The translations under genes and the position numbers were made by a program. The notes below the pieces were generated by a model. It saw nothing but the letters and a program-made list of their open reading frames with translations. It was not told the DNA's origin and ran no database searches. DNA of 64,000 bases from Polydactylus sextarius (lineage: Eukaryota; Chordata; Actinopteri; Polynemidae), in the NCBI GenBank assembly GCA_016801845.1, contig CM028915.1, positions 12,049,501-12,113,500 on the forward strand. The letters run 5' to 3'. This document shows positions 15,301 through 29,624 of this stretch, piece after piece (position 1 is the stretch's first letter; every line of letters starts with the position of its first letter).

Positions 15301-18300
15301 TTTTCATCCCCGCAGCTCTTGCCTTTTGACATTTCCGTTCTTCCCTCTCCTCTCTCTTGCCATCTCTTCCCCCTGCCTTTTGTCCTCCTGTTTTGTTCAT
15401 CTGGACCTTCATCAATTCTCTGTCCTCTCCTCCTCCAGTTTTCTCACTGGTCTTTCCCATTCACTTAACCCTGCTCTGATCCCTTTCTTCATTTCAAATG
15501 CACCCAAATTTCTGGTTCTCATTAGCCACTATTTATGATTGGCCTCATTCTGTGTTTTTCAGATGCCAACATTTGCAGGAGATGTCCAGAAAATTGCAAG
15601 AAGTGCAACACCTCCAATATCTGCACAGAATGTAAACCTGGGATGAGGTAAGTTGGAAGTCACACCTGAGCAATGTCTGACTAGAGTCACTGATTAGTTT
15701 AGAAGAATGCTGACTTCAGTGTATTGACCGCAACAGATTTCGATTTTGTTGTGTCTGTTGCCATATAACTTCTTTGACGCTTAACCACAGTAATACAATA
15801 GTTAGAAGCACTGTAAACACACTGAAATCACTCCCAACAATCACAGAAACAATGTGGAGGATTTGCCCGAACATGGTTTTACATCGAAGTTTTGTAGCGG
15901 CCCCATTTGAACTACTTAACCATTTGAACTCTAAAGACGTCAGTGTGTGTAAAATGAAGTGCTTGTCAGACACACTTCTCCCCGCACCTTTGAAACTAAA
16001 ACTGACTGTGTGACATTCACATCCACCTCACGCAGCAAATTGTCCAGATGTCTGGAAGTGAGAAAGTAAGCAGGAGTCAAAGAGTCTCTTTTTCTCCTTT
16101 TTTTCATGTTTTATACAAGTCATTGTCACTTTTTGACTGTGCAAACAAGTGGAACATTTTGGACACTTTCAAGGAAAGATTGTCAGAAAGTGTCAGCATC
16201 TCACCACGTACTTTGTCGGTGGGCTTGAAAGAATGAAATTTGTGATCCAAGACACAGTTTGACCAGTGCTCATCCAACAATGTGTGGTCTGGTTACAAGA
16301 CACTGAACACTGCATATAACACAAAAGTCACCCAGCTTTAATATTTTTTAACATGTAAACCAGAGAGGCAAATTAATTATTTATGGTTTATCTATATTTT
16401 TATTAGCAATCAGTTATCCACAGTGCTGTATTTCTATGTTTGGAAAAGCCTCTTGATATTCACTATATTCCAGAGTCTGCCTGTATAAATCACAGTCAGC
16501 TCTGTGTAGGTTTAACATTACAGCCAGCCCTCTGTCATACTTATACAAATAGCTCAGGTTATGTACTTTTGGATTGGTTTTTACCAGAATATCATTGTTG
16601 TGGTTGCAGGATAAAAAAATACTTAAATACTGCTGGAATACAGTGTTGCTAATGTAGACCAGAACATTATGTTACATTGTGGTTTGGATCTGCAGCATGA
16701 ACCAGTGAAACTAGGGCCTCCCAACAGTTTGCCACTTGGGACCTGAATTGAGTAAACTGAGATTCACCCTGTGACCCAGGATTATTAAAGCCCACATATA
16801 TGCTCATGTCATGTGGAGACCCACAAGAAGTGGAGCTGTTGCTCATTTTGGGTTGTGATTCTTACTTTGAAGAACCTCTGATCTAAGCCATTTAGTTATC
16901 CATGCAGACATGTTCCAGTTCATTTTCTGGCCACTTTCAACAGCCTCCTTAAACCGCACCAACTACACATGACCTGACAGAGGATAGGGTGTTTCAAAGT
17001 GCTGGAATTCCTGATAGGTCATGAAGGAAACACTCAAGAAGCGTTTAAAACATATTGTGGTCTTGAACCCGGCTGTTAGTGTTCATCGTAGCCAGAGGTG
17101 GAGGTGGGGACACTTGTAAGCCATAATTTCCTCTAAACACCAGTGAGACCACTGTAAGACGCATGCTCACACATGCACACACATTTGCACACAACGCTCT
17201 CTTCTCCTATTTAGTTCACTGTTCATGGTCGGTAAGGAGGCGAGGAAGAAGAGAGGACCAGGCGAGATCGTTTCTGGGAAACGTTAGCTAACACAGACCA
17301 GCTGTTTTTCAGCTCAGCCCAGCAAGCTCACCAACCTGTCCTCACTGTGACTTCACAGAGCTCACTTTATAACCTCAAAACCTAGTTCCTAATTAACCTC
17401 TACCCCCCCACACACATCTGGCACTTCCAAAAATCACTTGTATATTTTGGTCAAAATTTTTTTTGGTCAAACAATTTCATCTCGAATGCACTTGAATCAC
17501 ATTCCTGTCAAAAAGTGAATGAAGGGTCTGCTGCTAATATTAACACCCACACATTGTCAGTGGTGCAACAGTGTTGTTTTTGTCATCTATTCTAATTATT
17601 TGACAATTGTTCATTAGCATGTGGCTCATAGCTGATGTGCATTAAGCTGTTCAGAAACACAAGCATGCCTGATTCCTTTGTATTTTCTTAAACTCACCGC
17701 TGTCTGTGTTTACTTTATGTTGCTAATAAAATGTATCATGTATAATCATGTATCACGTATCATCAAACGTATCAATAATAATTTCATGTGTTTATTTTTC
17801 TCGATTTTTTTTTTTTTTTTTCTGGTAATTACCATGATGTCATAAATATGTCTTTTTTTCTCTTTCAGTCTACAAGGAAACAAGTGTCAGATGACCTGTG
17901 ACCCAGGGACTTATTACAATGGACACAGAAGGACTTGTGAGCCTTGCCATCGGGCCTGTGCTACATGTGCAGGTAGGATGTTGTAAAACATTAAACAGTA
18001 AACTAGCACCACTTCTATTAGGCTTAGATTGATTATCTAGGTCAATGTGTGGTTTGTTTTGCAGACTTAATGAACACTTAACAAAGTCAAATGTTTATAA
18101 TAAGATTGTAAATGGCCTACTTACATCCTACACGTGTGTTTTTTCCAGGCACAGGTATAGAGGCATGCACTAAGTGTGCAGAGGGCTACTTACTTGAGGA
18201 CTGGCGGTGTGTGTCAACATGCAGCACTGGCTACTACCTGTCAGAACAGACCTCAGAAAATGGGCAGGTGCAGAGGTCCTGTAAGAAGTGAGTCAGCATA

Positions 18301-19928
18301 CCCACCAACACTTTACACCTCAGTGAAAAACTTTTACATCTCCAGTTCATATAAGGAAATCAAGTGAAAATTTCAAGTGTTCTTATCAGTGCTAATTATG
18401 GACTCCCCTGCTCACATGAACTCCCCCTTGATCTCAGGCACTGTCTTAACTGTGATAACGGTTGTTGAATTATTTTGGCCTGTTGTTCCTAAAGGAATAT
18501 TTAAGATAATTCATTATTTAGTTTCTGTTGTGATGATTGTTATGTTCAAATTTGACTCCGTTTCGCTTTACTTCACCTCATCAACACACAGTGAACAAGT
18601 CAAGCAATGAATTTCTGAATGAATCAGTTAAATATTTATGAATTAATTATCGCATATATGTGAGCATAGTTCAGCATTGCCTAGGCTGTTGTCTAATTCT
18701 TCATACAACCATCACCAGGTGTGACCATAGCTGCTATGAGTGCCTGGGACCCGGTGACAGAAACTGCAGCAGTTGTGTCAGTGGTTACAATCTGGAGGCA
18801 GGAGCCTGCGTGGTCAGCACCATCTGCAAAGATGGTGAGTTGTCAGCTTTCTTATCTACATAATGGTGTTAATGTGTTTATTTTATACTTTTGCATTGGC
18901 TCTCGCAGGGAATGCATTGACATAATGCATACTAGTATGATTTACAATGAAATTTCTGTTAAGACTTGGACCCACTAGAGCACTTAATTAGATGGATTCA
19001 CAGCGGAAAAAAAAACATGTTGTGGATAGAATGGTTTAAACAATCCATGCAAATCAAAGTGCCAAAAGCCTCAGAGGCACAGATTTACATCCCCGCTCTT
19101 TCTGCGACTCTGAGGCTATTTTGCATTTCTAGTTAAATTAAATTGTGTTATATGCCACAAGGTATAAAAGTAATACAAAAGGTAGCTTTAGTTAGTAAGA
19201 ACTAAGGTTTATAGTTTGATTTTTACTCTAACTGTGCACTAACATCTTGAATAAGGCTGCTTTAAAAGCTCTGTTGTAGCTTCAACGCATTAAGGTTGTT
19301 TGTTCTTGCCTCTTTTTGCATTTTGTTTTCTTAATCTAAAGGTTTCATTCATAGTTTGCATATTACTAATATGAATTAATAATATAAAATCTGTCAGTCT
19401 TATAGTTTTATTTCAACAAAAGGCAGGGTGTTTCTTGAGCCATCTACTTACTCTTTAACCCCAGACAAATGCCCCTCTTCTTGCATCTTTACTTCTTCTC
19501 ACCATCATCTGTTTGCTTCATTGTCTCTTCTCTTCCCTTTTGTGCATGTTTGTCTTATGGATCTTTTAATGTTTGTCACTAACCCTCTGAGGTGATTCAA
19601 AGTCTCTGCATGAGCTCATCTTGCCAAATGCTTTCTAAAATAAAATTAACCAGTGGCTAAAAGTTTTCGAGCCTGTGATGAGATAAAGCTCAAAGGATTA
19701 AAATGTCTTTACTTTGTCACATTTATGTTGATGAACACTTTGCTCACAGTGCACTGTCAGTCGGTTTCCCAACTTTCCTGACCAGTTTCATATTGCAGTA
19801 GTTTACATGCTGTTTATAATTGAAAGGATTGGCTTACAGTTCTAAAGACTGGCGGTGCACTGTGGTTCAAATTGACACCAAGTTTATGAATTTCAGTAAT
19901 CTTCAATTTGCTAATTGTGTGACGTTTG

Positions 19929-19969
<41 letters not shown>

Positions 19970-20391
19970 CTCTGTTTTTTTTTTCTCCCAAATCTGTTCT
20001 TCCTCTCTCGTCACATGGATCCAATCCCTCCACGGGACCACAATCACTTTCAACCTCGATGAACGTCACCTGTGATTGGATCAAAAAAACTCCTCCTCTT
20101 ACCTGAATCCTCTCCTGACCAAATCTCGTGGCTTTCCCTGCAATTTGACCATTTCTAATGGTTATACCCTGTGTGTGTGTGTGTGTGTATGTCTGTGGTT
20201 TTGTAATTGTACGATTGGCCCCTCCTTACCTTTTCCCAACTCCCCCTTTATCTCTTCTTCCTGGTCTGTGGAAAGCAAATGAAGAATCTTGGGCGGAAGG
20301 CAGTTTCTGCGTGCTCGTTAAAAAGAACAATCTTTGCCAGAGGAAAGTGCTGCAGCAACTGTGCTGCAGAACATGCTCGCAAAAGGGGTGA
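4213..20391 (+). CDS. pcsk5: PCSK5 short soluble isoform (PC5/6A), 5' partial
   Basis: Uses the same first eleven exons as the long form, then the alternative terminal exon 20276-20391. Both the A-specific exon and the first B-specific exon (27658) accept the phase-1 donor after GAT G at 18834. The encoded tail (NEESWAEG, then a Lys/Cys-rich end finishing CCRTCSQKG) matches the mammalian PC5A-specific C terminus. In mammals this form is soluble, passes through the regulated secretory pathway and can be held at the cell surface through its Cys-rich domain; that is family knowledge. The A isoform would have only about five furin-type repeats and no membrane span. Confidence 0.93.
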
Positions 20392-23300
20392 CGGGACGTG
20401 CTCTCTGGGAGTAAAGGGAGTGCGGGGGGGATGTGGGGGCACAGGGGGCACCCCTCCTTCTCAAGCCCCCCTGCCCACTCATTCACAGTCACATAATTTA
20501 TAAGAGAATCTGTGCCTCTTAAAGGGACTGCATCGGAGGTGCGATGACAGGACTACAACAAACCTACCTTTTCTCTGTACTGGGACACACACACGTGGTC
20601 AGGGTGTAAAATGACTGGGACTTATTTCAAGAACAAACAAGCAAATGAAAACAAAAGCAAAAACAAACAAAAGAATAAAAGTGTCGGTATTTTGTGACCA
20701 AAGCATCGATGCCAAAATAATTGAACCTTCTTTTTTGTTGCCAGTGTAGGAAGCATAGCTAAAACAGGAGCCACTCAGCCTGTGAAACTCTGAATATGTC
20801 TGTATACATTTTTATTTTGGCTCCTCTTCCTCCTCTCCTTCCAGTGTTAACGATAAACAGATGGAAAGTGAACATACAGTAGGAAAGGCCTTGGTTTTCT
20901 GCCTGTAAATATACGTCAGAGGAAAAAAAAAAGAAGCTCACTCAGTAATGTGAAAATAATGTCTGTCTGGGCTGATTTTGGCTGTTTAGGGGAGGGAAGA
21001 CAAATTCACACACAGTTATACAAGCGCACACAGACACACACACAGCACAAAGATCATATATATATACACCACACACATACATTTATAAACATGAACTCAG
21101 ACGCATAAATCAGCCATCACTTGAAGTTACAGATGCCGCAGTGTCACCATATGCCAAGACTGATGCACATTACTGACCAAAATCACCTCATTTCATTTAT
21201 TTAAAAACATAAAACCTACCCTCCGAATAGTGTGTGTGTGTTTGTCTTTATTGGTGTGCGTAGAAGAATGCTATTAATTCTTGATGTAAGCCCAGACAGC
21301 ATTGATTCATTCCAGTGGTACTACAAGACGAGTCGATAGTCATTCCTTCCGGAGCTTTCTGCGGGGAAGGAAATGCTGCCGTGCGTTATAATGAATTTGT
21401 GGTACTAGGGATGCACCGATGCCCATTTTTCACTCGTGATGCCGATTCTAGATACTAAACCTTTGCCCAAAACTGAATATCTACTCCATCCATTAGTGTG
21501 GCGGACCAGTTTATAGCTTCACCATTATTTTGTTGTCACTGGATACAATAATTGAAATATAACTTGAATTTCTAACAGGGATCTTCAGCTCTACGTTGGT
21601 TTGACTTTCCTTGTTCTATATGCAACCCAGATAAAGGGAATTTTATCCAATAATTATATTTATATTGTATCGGTGCATCCCTACATGTTACAGTTTTCAA
21701 ATAAAATAGAGTTTTAGAAGTTTCAGCTCTTTGTCATTCCATTTTAATGGTAATGCATATCGACCGAAGTATTGCGCTACACTTTCAACACAGAAGGTCA
21801 ATGATCGGCACAGGAAATATTCTGTTGTTATAATGTTTCATCTGCAGGTAAAGATCTCTGACAGGCAGACAGCAAACTGCTGTGGTGCAAATCAGAACTG
21901 TAACATTTTTATTTTCAGTGATTTCAGGAATTCAAGGGATTTTTTTTTTCTCAACCCCCCCCCAAAAAAATATTAAAAATTTAGATATAGAAACATGTTT
22001 GGAAAAATAACTTCTCGTTCAGTCAAATCAAGAAAAAAATTGTAAACAAACACAATGAGGCAATCAATTTATATACATCAAACTAGCGAACTGACAACAT
22101 CACAGCAGATCCAGGACCGTATCAGAAATGTTTATTCATATCGCAGCGTCAAAACTGTAAAACTTTCAGGCTGGCAGACAGCAGACGCCTGGCTTCTTAA
22201 TCTGTCTGTCTGTGAATCTTACCTGATGAAAGTCAAAGGTTATTCTGGTGGTGCTGGTTTCTAATAAAGGACAGCAAAATAAAATAAAATAAAATTATGT
22301 TTAAGATTCTTATTCTGTGTGGGTTTTCACACCTGCAGCTTGAGCATTTACAGTATTAGATGAATTGTTGTACTGTCGACTGGTTATGGTTCTTGATGAT
22401 TTGTAATAAAGCTTGATGAATCCCCTGTTTTGGTTAACAAAAACTTATTCTTGGTCATTGTTTTAAGATGACTTGAATTGACTTTAGATTGTGTTGTAGT
22501 AGACACACACTCATACACACATGCATACACACACATACACACCCCTCTTATAAAAGCTGATTTTATTGTGTACCTGTGACATATCTGTGACAATGCATTA
22601 TTAATGTTACTCAAAGTCCTAGTTTTGAAAATTTTTTTTTTTTTTTTACCTAAGTGTTCTTATTAAAATGTTTAATCTGTTCATGTTTTTGTTTTCTTTT
22701 CAGTTCTCACTGATTATGTTAAAAGCGTATTCATTGATATCATTTCATCCATTAACATTTGTGTTCATTGGTTTCTCACTTCCTTTCCAAAACCATTACT
22801 TTTTTTTTTTTTTTTTTTTTAACAAGTTCATGAAAGGAAACGGAATCATTTAAATTCTGATCATTGCTTTTGGAAACTTTTGAGTTTTCAGCACTTGATC
22901 AGAGTGATCAAATGAACATTCCTCATGCCCCGGGCAGAGCACGCAAAGGGAGACAGTACATTCAGTGACAATTAGATGGAAGTTAAAAACGGGTCAGCAC
23001 TACAGGGATTTACTGCATTATTACAGGTTAAAATGTAATTTTTGTGGATTAATTTAATGTGGATTAATTTAAGCCTATTTTACATTCATGAGATGGCTAT
23101 GGTCAGGTTGGGTGTAGAACTCTGTTATTTTTTCTGTTTTTCTTTTCTTGCCAGACAGCAGCAATTAAGGCCATAACAATAGATATGGACATCTTAACAC
23201 ATTAGTTGTAATCATAATACTAATTGTTGTATTAAATGTTCATCCATCAGCCCTCCATGAAACATGTCAATGCTAGTTCTTAGTCTTGCTACACTTCCAG

Positions 23301-24471
23301 TATAAAGGAGGGATTGAATGTCATATGTATGTTACCAGTGACCTCATACAACCATCTTTTGCTTTGTTTTTGTCCATGTTGTAGAGGATGTTCATTCTCT
23401 ATAACACTGGCAAGTGTGTTACAGCAGCAAACTGAATGAGACTTTACTAATGCTGTTTCATTCATGTCTCTTGACGTAAGCGTTCATGCATTTAGGTGTC
23501 GAATACTGATGTTGACCGTGACCAGTAGCACGGCAGCACACAGTTTGTATTCTGACCTACTTCATCACTTAGCACTGTTTGCTGGGAATCCCATTAGTGC
23601 TATAAAATCAAAACAATGTGATATATTTTTCCAGCAGCCATCGTACAGAAATAAAAGTCAGCGCATAAATTTTAATCCTTGCCAGGTTCTGAACAAGTAT
23701 TCTTTCTGTTAAGTGCACCTCTTGTCATGACTTGAGCTTTCTCCAGTGTCGATTTTGTTCATAATTGGGATTATTCCTCCAATTTATGGTATCTACAGAA
23801 ATTCAAATCATATGTGGAGTCTGCTGTAACTCATGCGGAGAGAACATTGTGGCTGAATAGTTCTGTTTCTTTCTTTTTTGTTTTTCTTGGTTTTTGTATT
23901 CCAAAAAGATATGCATGTTGGGTAATCATAATTATGACATTGCCCGTGAAGGCAGTAACATGCTGAATATGTGAAATACTGTAGACAAATAATGTATACC
24001 TGAACTCAGGTCAAGAAGGCGTATAATATTATACATTTCTCTGTGGTAATAAGTAATAAATGCACAACATTGTATGAACAATGTGATCAAAACTCTTGAC
24101 CACGTGCTGGTTGTAGTGAATATATTCTTCTTCTACCTTCTTGGACCAGGGAATTGGGATTCAGGACCAGGTGTTGTGGATGTCAATGTGATATCTGCCA
24201 ACAGAGCTCTCTCTCTCTGACAGAGTAGACTGTCAATGTCCTCACAAGGTCAGCCGAGTCCATAACAGCGGAAAAGTTTTACTCCCTTGAGTGACAGGCT
24301 CTCTTTCTTCCCTGCTCCATTCTTCTCCCGTCTGGCAGTGGGAGTCCAAAGTGTCTGCTTTTGCTGAGTGGAGTTGTGCGGCTTTCCATCCCTTGAGAAC
24401 TTGGCTCCCTATTTGTTTGTGTGCGTGAGTGAAGGGGAGACAAACAGAAAGACAGGGAGACATTTTGTGTG

Positions 24472-24544
<73 letters not shown>

Positions 24545-27500
24545 TGACGGCGTTTATTAGGGGCCTGTTTGAATGGTTTCAGCAGAACTCTGCTGAATGG
24601 GAAGCCACCGCCTGTTGTGTTTGTACACAAAGAAGCTCTTTTGTTTTGAAAGGAACAATTGAGCTTTTCACAGAAAGCCAGAGAGCACAGACAACCTCAC
24701 TGCTGCCTTGAAGGATGCTCTCTCTCTCTTTCTCTCTCTCTCTCACACACACTCACACACACACACGCTTGCACATACACAGCTTCATCCTTATGCCTGA
24801 GCCAGTGTCTGTCACCTTTGTCTAATACAAAGGTAGGATAGGAGACAATGTTTATGCCTCTTTTGTAGTGGCTCTTTTCAGTGTTGCCAAGTGTGAAGCT
24901 GAAGGTTGACAGTGTTTTTGAAACTTTTTTCCCCCTCAATCCTCTTGCAGCAACGGACACAATAGCTTCCGTATATTATTATTATGGGTGTCCTAAGTGA
25001 ATGTGAACAAAATTTAAGTAACACTTATTCAGGCAAGCAAAAAGACAACTCTGTGAACAGGATTTTCATTTTTTTAATATTACTGGTACAATACATATGA
25101 CTTTTCTTTCTTTTTGCTGCAAATGACAATAATGCATCTACCTGCAGTGTGATAATGTTTTAAAACAATGCTACTAACACAACAATTACTTTGTCAGGTG
25201 TTGAGACTTCTGGCACCCAAATTTCAATTTCCAGCCTTGTACTCCTTTTGCAACAAAAACTTTCCAACCTTCTAAAACCTACGCACATTTTCAACATTTT
25301 CAACAGTGGGGGATGTGACCATAGGGCTTTCAGGAAGGCATTTTATTATTATTATTATGTAAGTGAAAAATAAGCACATGACAATTTTTTATTTCAGAAT
25401 ACAATTTTGTTGTATCCCTGATCTAATTACACTGAACAAAAATACAAACGCAACACTTTGTTTTTGCTCCCATTTTTCATGAGCTGAACTCAAAGATTTA
25501 AAACATTTTCTATGTACACAAAAGCCATTTCTCCAACCATTTCTCTCAAATATTGTTCACAAATCCGTCTAAATCTGTGTTAACAAGCATTTGTCTGAGA
25601 TAATCCATCCACCTCACAGGTGTGCCATAGGATGCTGATTAGACAACATGATTATTGCACAGGTGTGTCTTAGATTGGCCGCAATAAAAGGCCGATCTAA
25701 AATGTGACACACAGCACAATGCCACAGATGTTACAAGTTTTCAGGGAACGTGCAATTGGCATGCTGACTGCAGGAATGTCTACCAGAGCTGTTGCCCGTG
25801 AATTGAATGTTCATTTCTCTACCATAAGCCGTCTTCAAAGGTGTTTCAGAGAATTTGGCAGTACCAGCCTCACAACCACAGACCATGTGTAACCACACCA
25901 GCCCAGGACCTCCACATCCAGCATTTGAGACCAGCCACCCGCACGGCTGCTGCAACAATCGGTTTGCATAACCAAAGAATTTCAGCACGAACTGTCAGAA
26001 ACGGTCTCATCTGCTCGTCGTCCTCATCAGGGTCTCAACCTGACTGCAGTTCATCGTCATAACCGACTCGAGTGGGATAAATGATGGATGAATCCCAGTT
26101 TTCACTGTACAGGGCAGATGGAAGACAACGTGTGGGTGAGCGGTTGATGTCCACGTTGTGGATTGAGTGGCCCTTGTTGACTGTGTGGTTATGGTATGGG
26201 AAGGTGTATGTTATGGACAACAAACAGGTGCATTTTATTGATGGCATATGGATGGAGATACCTTGATGAGATCCTGAGACCTGTTGTTGTGCCATTCATC
26301 CACGACCATCACCTCATGTTGCAGCATGATGATGCACAGCCCCATGTTGCAAGGATCTTTACATAATTCCTGGAAGCTGAAAACATCCCAGTTCTTGCGT
26401 GGTCAGCATAATGGATATGTCACCTATTAAGCATGTTTGGGATGCCCTGGATGGGCACATACAACAGCGGATTCCAGTTCCTGCCAATATCCAGCAACTT
26501 CACACAGCCATAAGAGTGGAGCATCTTGTAAGCATCTTAATATGCCACACCAGTAGGATGGGTGGATTATGTAGGAAAGGAGAAGTGCTCACTAACACAG
26601 ATTTAGACATATTTTGTGAACAATATCTGAGAGAAATGGGCCTTTTGTGTTTTTGTTTTTTTTGGGTCGTGTGTGTGTGTTTTAGATCTTTGAGTTCAGC
26701 TAATGAAAAATGGGAGCAAAAACAAAAGCATTGCATTTATATTTTTGTTCATTGTAGCAAGTTTGCATCTACTTCATGTTGCCAGGTTTAGAGATCTGCT
26801 GACATTTCCATTGCTTGGTCACTAATTCAGGTCATTAAAAATAATTGGAATGCCCCTTTTATGTCTTTAGGCTCAAATCTGGTAAGACACAGTTTCCAAC
26901 CATGTTTTCTCACCTTGTCCTGCTCAAGGCCTGAAAACGTTCCTGTCGCGCCTGAGAGTCACCAGAGGTGAACCAGACAAACACATTAGTGGGTAACTTC
27001 AAGTTCAATTAAATTGCATGACTTTGGACTGTGGCAGGACAGGACACAGACAGAGACAACATTCATATTCAGATTTGAGAGCAAGTTTTGTAACTTTATG
27101 GTCAAAGTTTGTTTAAAAAGTCTTGAGCTGTTTTGGGAGTCTTCTCCATGTCTTCAAGCTGACAAAGGACTAAACAAAAATCTCAAGTCCAAGTTGTAAC
27201 TCTGCAATTATAAAGTATGCCCAAGCGTAGAATTTTCCCAGATATATTTAGACATGTGACATGTCTTTGCCCATAAAATAAAAACAAGACACGGAGAGGA
27301 AAAAAAAAACAAACAAATGAGATGCAGTTGTTATGGTGCAGGATATGGCAGTGGACGATGAGCTGGATCTTCACAGAAATAAAAACAATGATAAATAACT
27401 GCTGGTTATAATTGGTGTAAGGAAGACAACGCATAGCAGCAAGTCAAAAAAAAAAAAAAAAAAAAAAGAAAAAGGATAAAACAAGTCAGCACACAATGAA

Positions 27501-28995
27501 CTCTGGTCAACAATACAAACAAAACACAGCAACCAAAGTGGACAAATATGAAATTACTAAAAAATAATGAAGCTTTTTATTTATTTTTTTTTCAGAGAAG
27601 TGGTCTAGCAAGGCAGGTGGGAGGTCTTGTTGCTCACTCTTGCTGTTGTGTTTTCAGGCACACACAGCATTAAACTAGAGAAACGCTTCCTGTGTGATGT
27701 GTCCTGTCAGGATTGCTCAGGTCCAGAGCCAGAGGACTGCACCAGCTGCCCCGAGACACGGTGAGGACCAGCGATATAAAGTGACCACTTTCATTCAAAT
27801 ATCATTCACTGCCGTCTACCGCTGCCGTTACCACTAAATTGTTTTTATTTGTAAAATCCTTAAGACTGTTGTCTTTTACTAACTAGTCGAAGCGATGCTG
27901 AACTTGTGGACAGTTTAAATAACCATTACTGCAGATGTAGGAAGTATCTCATTACAAGAACTGCAGCTTTTTCCACATGTGTTCTGAAATAAGGCAATGG
28001 CAGATTTATGAGTTGAGAAATATTGTATTCAGCTAACTAAGTAACTAAAAGTGGGTCAAAATGTGTTTATCCTTATTTTAAGGCAAAATGTTGCACCTTG
28101 CAGCCAAGGTACATTCATTGTAATCCTCACACCGACTTTGCAGGTTCTTTGATGGTGGACGCTGCAGCATTCACTGCCGGACTGGACGTTTTCCAATGGG
28201 GAGACAGTGTTATCCTTGTCACCACACCTGTAATGAATGTAATGATGAGGGACCAAACAACTGTACCAGCTGTGACAAAGGTACAATAACTTGGGTTAGG
28301 ATTTGAAAACCTTATTGCTTTAAGTGACAGGAACGCTGCATCCATTAGTGCAAAAAAACCAAAACATAAATAGATTACTATGTATATGGCCCATTCCCTC
28401 TCCTTCATTATAAACCCTCCATGCTATGACACAGGTAGATTTTTGCAGAGGTGCACTAGTAATCATTTAAAGACCCATCTGTCTCTGTGAGTGAAATAGA
28501 AGTAAAATTGTGCCTTTTAACATAACATCACATGGATCAAGCCAGGGCTCATTTGTGCCAGACTCCACCAATCAATCCTTTAAAACTAAATGAATCTAAT
28601 TAAAGCAGTAATTCAGCCAAGGCCTGATGATAAATGTGTAAAAACACGGAATCAGTCATTTGTTTGTCGTGTCCTTGCACAGAGGTCACTGCACATTTCT
28701 CAGGGTTTAGTTAGGCTTAGATAAAGAACAAACATCTTTAGTGGTAGGTTTTTATTATGTCATGTTATATATTGTCAATGGTTTATAATCCTAAGATCCA
28801 ATGCAGCCAACCAAACAAACAAATGAAACATTATTCATCAGTGTAAAAACAATCATGATAAAACCTGGACGTCATCAGACGCTCACAGCTGAAGAAATAT
28901 CAACCTGAAGGTGGTAGTAATAACTGTGTTTATCACAATGTCACAGACGATATTATGGCTGTCAGAATGAATGCATTTACACCAGGGAGATTCTG

Positions 28996-29076
<81 letters not shown>

Positions 29077-29586
29077 AAGATACCAGACAGCCAAGGAGAA
29101 GATTAACACCAGATTTCCCCTTTGCGCTCACCTCGCCCTCACGTGTGCACACACACTCTCAATTAGCCAGCAAGTTTGTCAGACTGTGTTTGCAAATGTG
29201 GTTCCATTTAATTGCAGGGCTGTCTGAGGCTCAATGAGACATAACAATAATAACACGAAGAGACCCTCCATCTGTTTCTCCCCGTGTCATTTCTCTCTCA
29301 AAACAACCTCTCTTATCTTGGCCAGTCACCCACACACATACACACACGTTCATACTGGTACATACCGAGCAGACAATTCTTGATACTGACCTTTGATAAC
29401 AATGTGAAGTTTTTAAAAATCTGCTGTCTCTAGAGGTGGAAAAAAATGGAAGATGTGTCAAAGTGAGCATAACAGGGAACAGGGGAAGAGATAAAGACAA
29501 GGGAAAAGGTTGCTAATTAAAATGTGGAAGTGTCCATTTCAAAATACTGAGACGCATAAGCCTAGACATGCATGAAGTCTCATTCC

Positions 29587-29624
<38 letters not shown>

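Larger units (their letters stand above)
20701..25429. other. pcsk5 intron / distal A-isoform 3' UTR
   Basis: AT-rich non-coding DNA. Contains the hAT MITE (21406-21683), two compound microsatellites near 24.5 and 24.7 kb, and poly(T) tracts near 22630 and 22800. Short open frames here have no recognisable content. Confidence 0.55.

Noticed and set aside
15224..15538. 104-codon open frame (plus) in a pcsk5 intron
   Set aside because: Pyrimidine-rich stretch giving Ser/Leu/Phe/Pro; no domain, no splice or conservation signal.
28883..29227. Open frames on both strands rich in Cys-Val or Thr-His
   Set aside because: Translation of the 74-bp CA repeat; no codon-level signal outside it.
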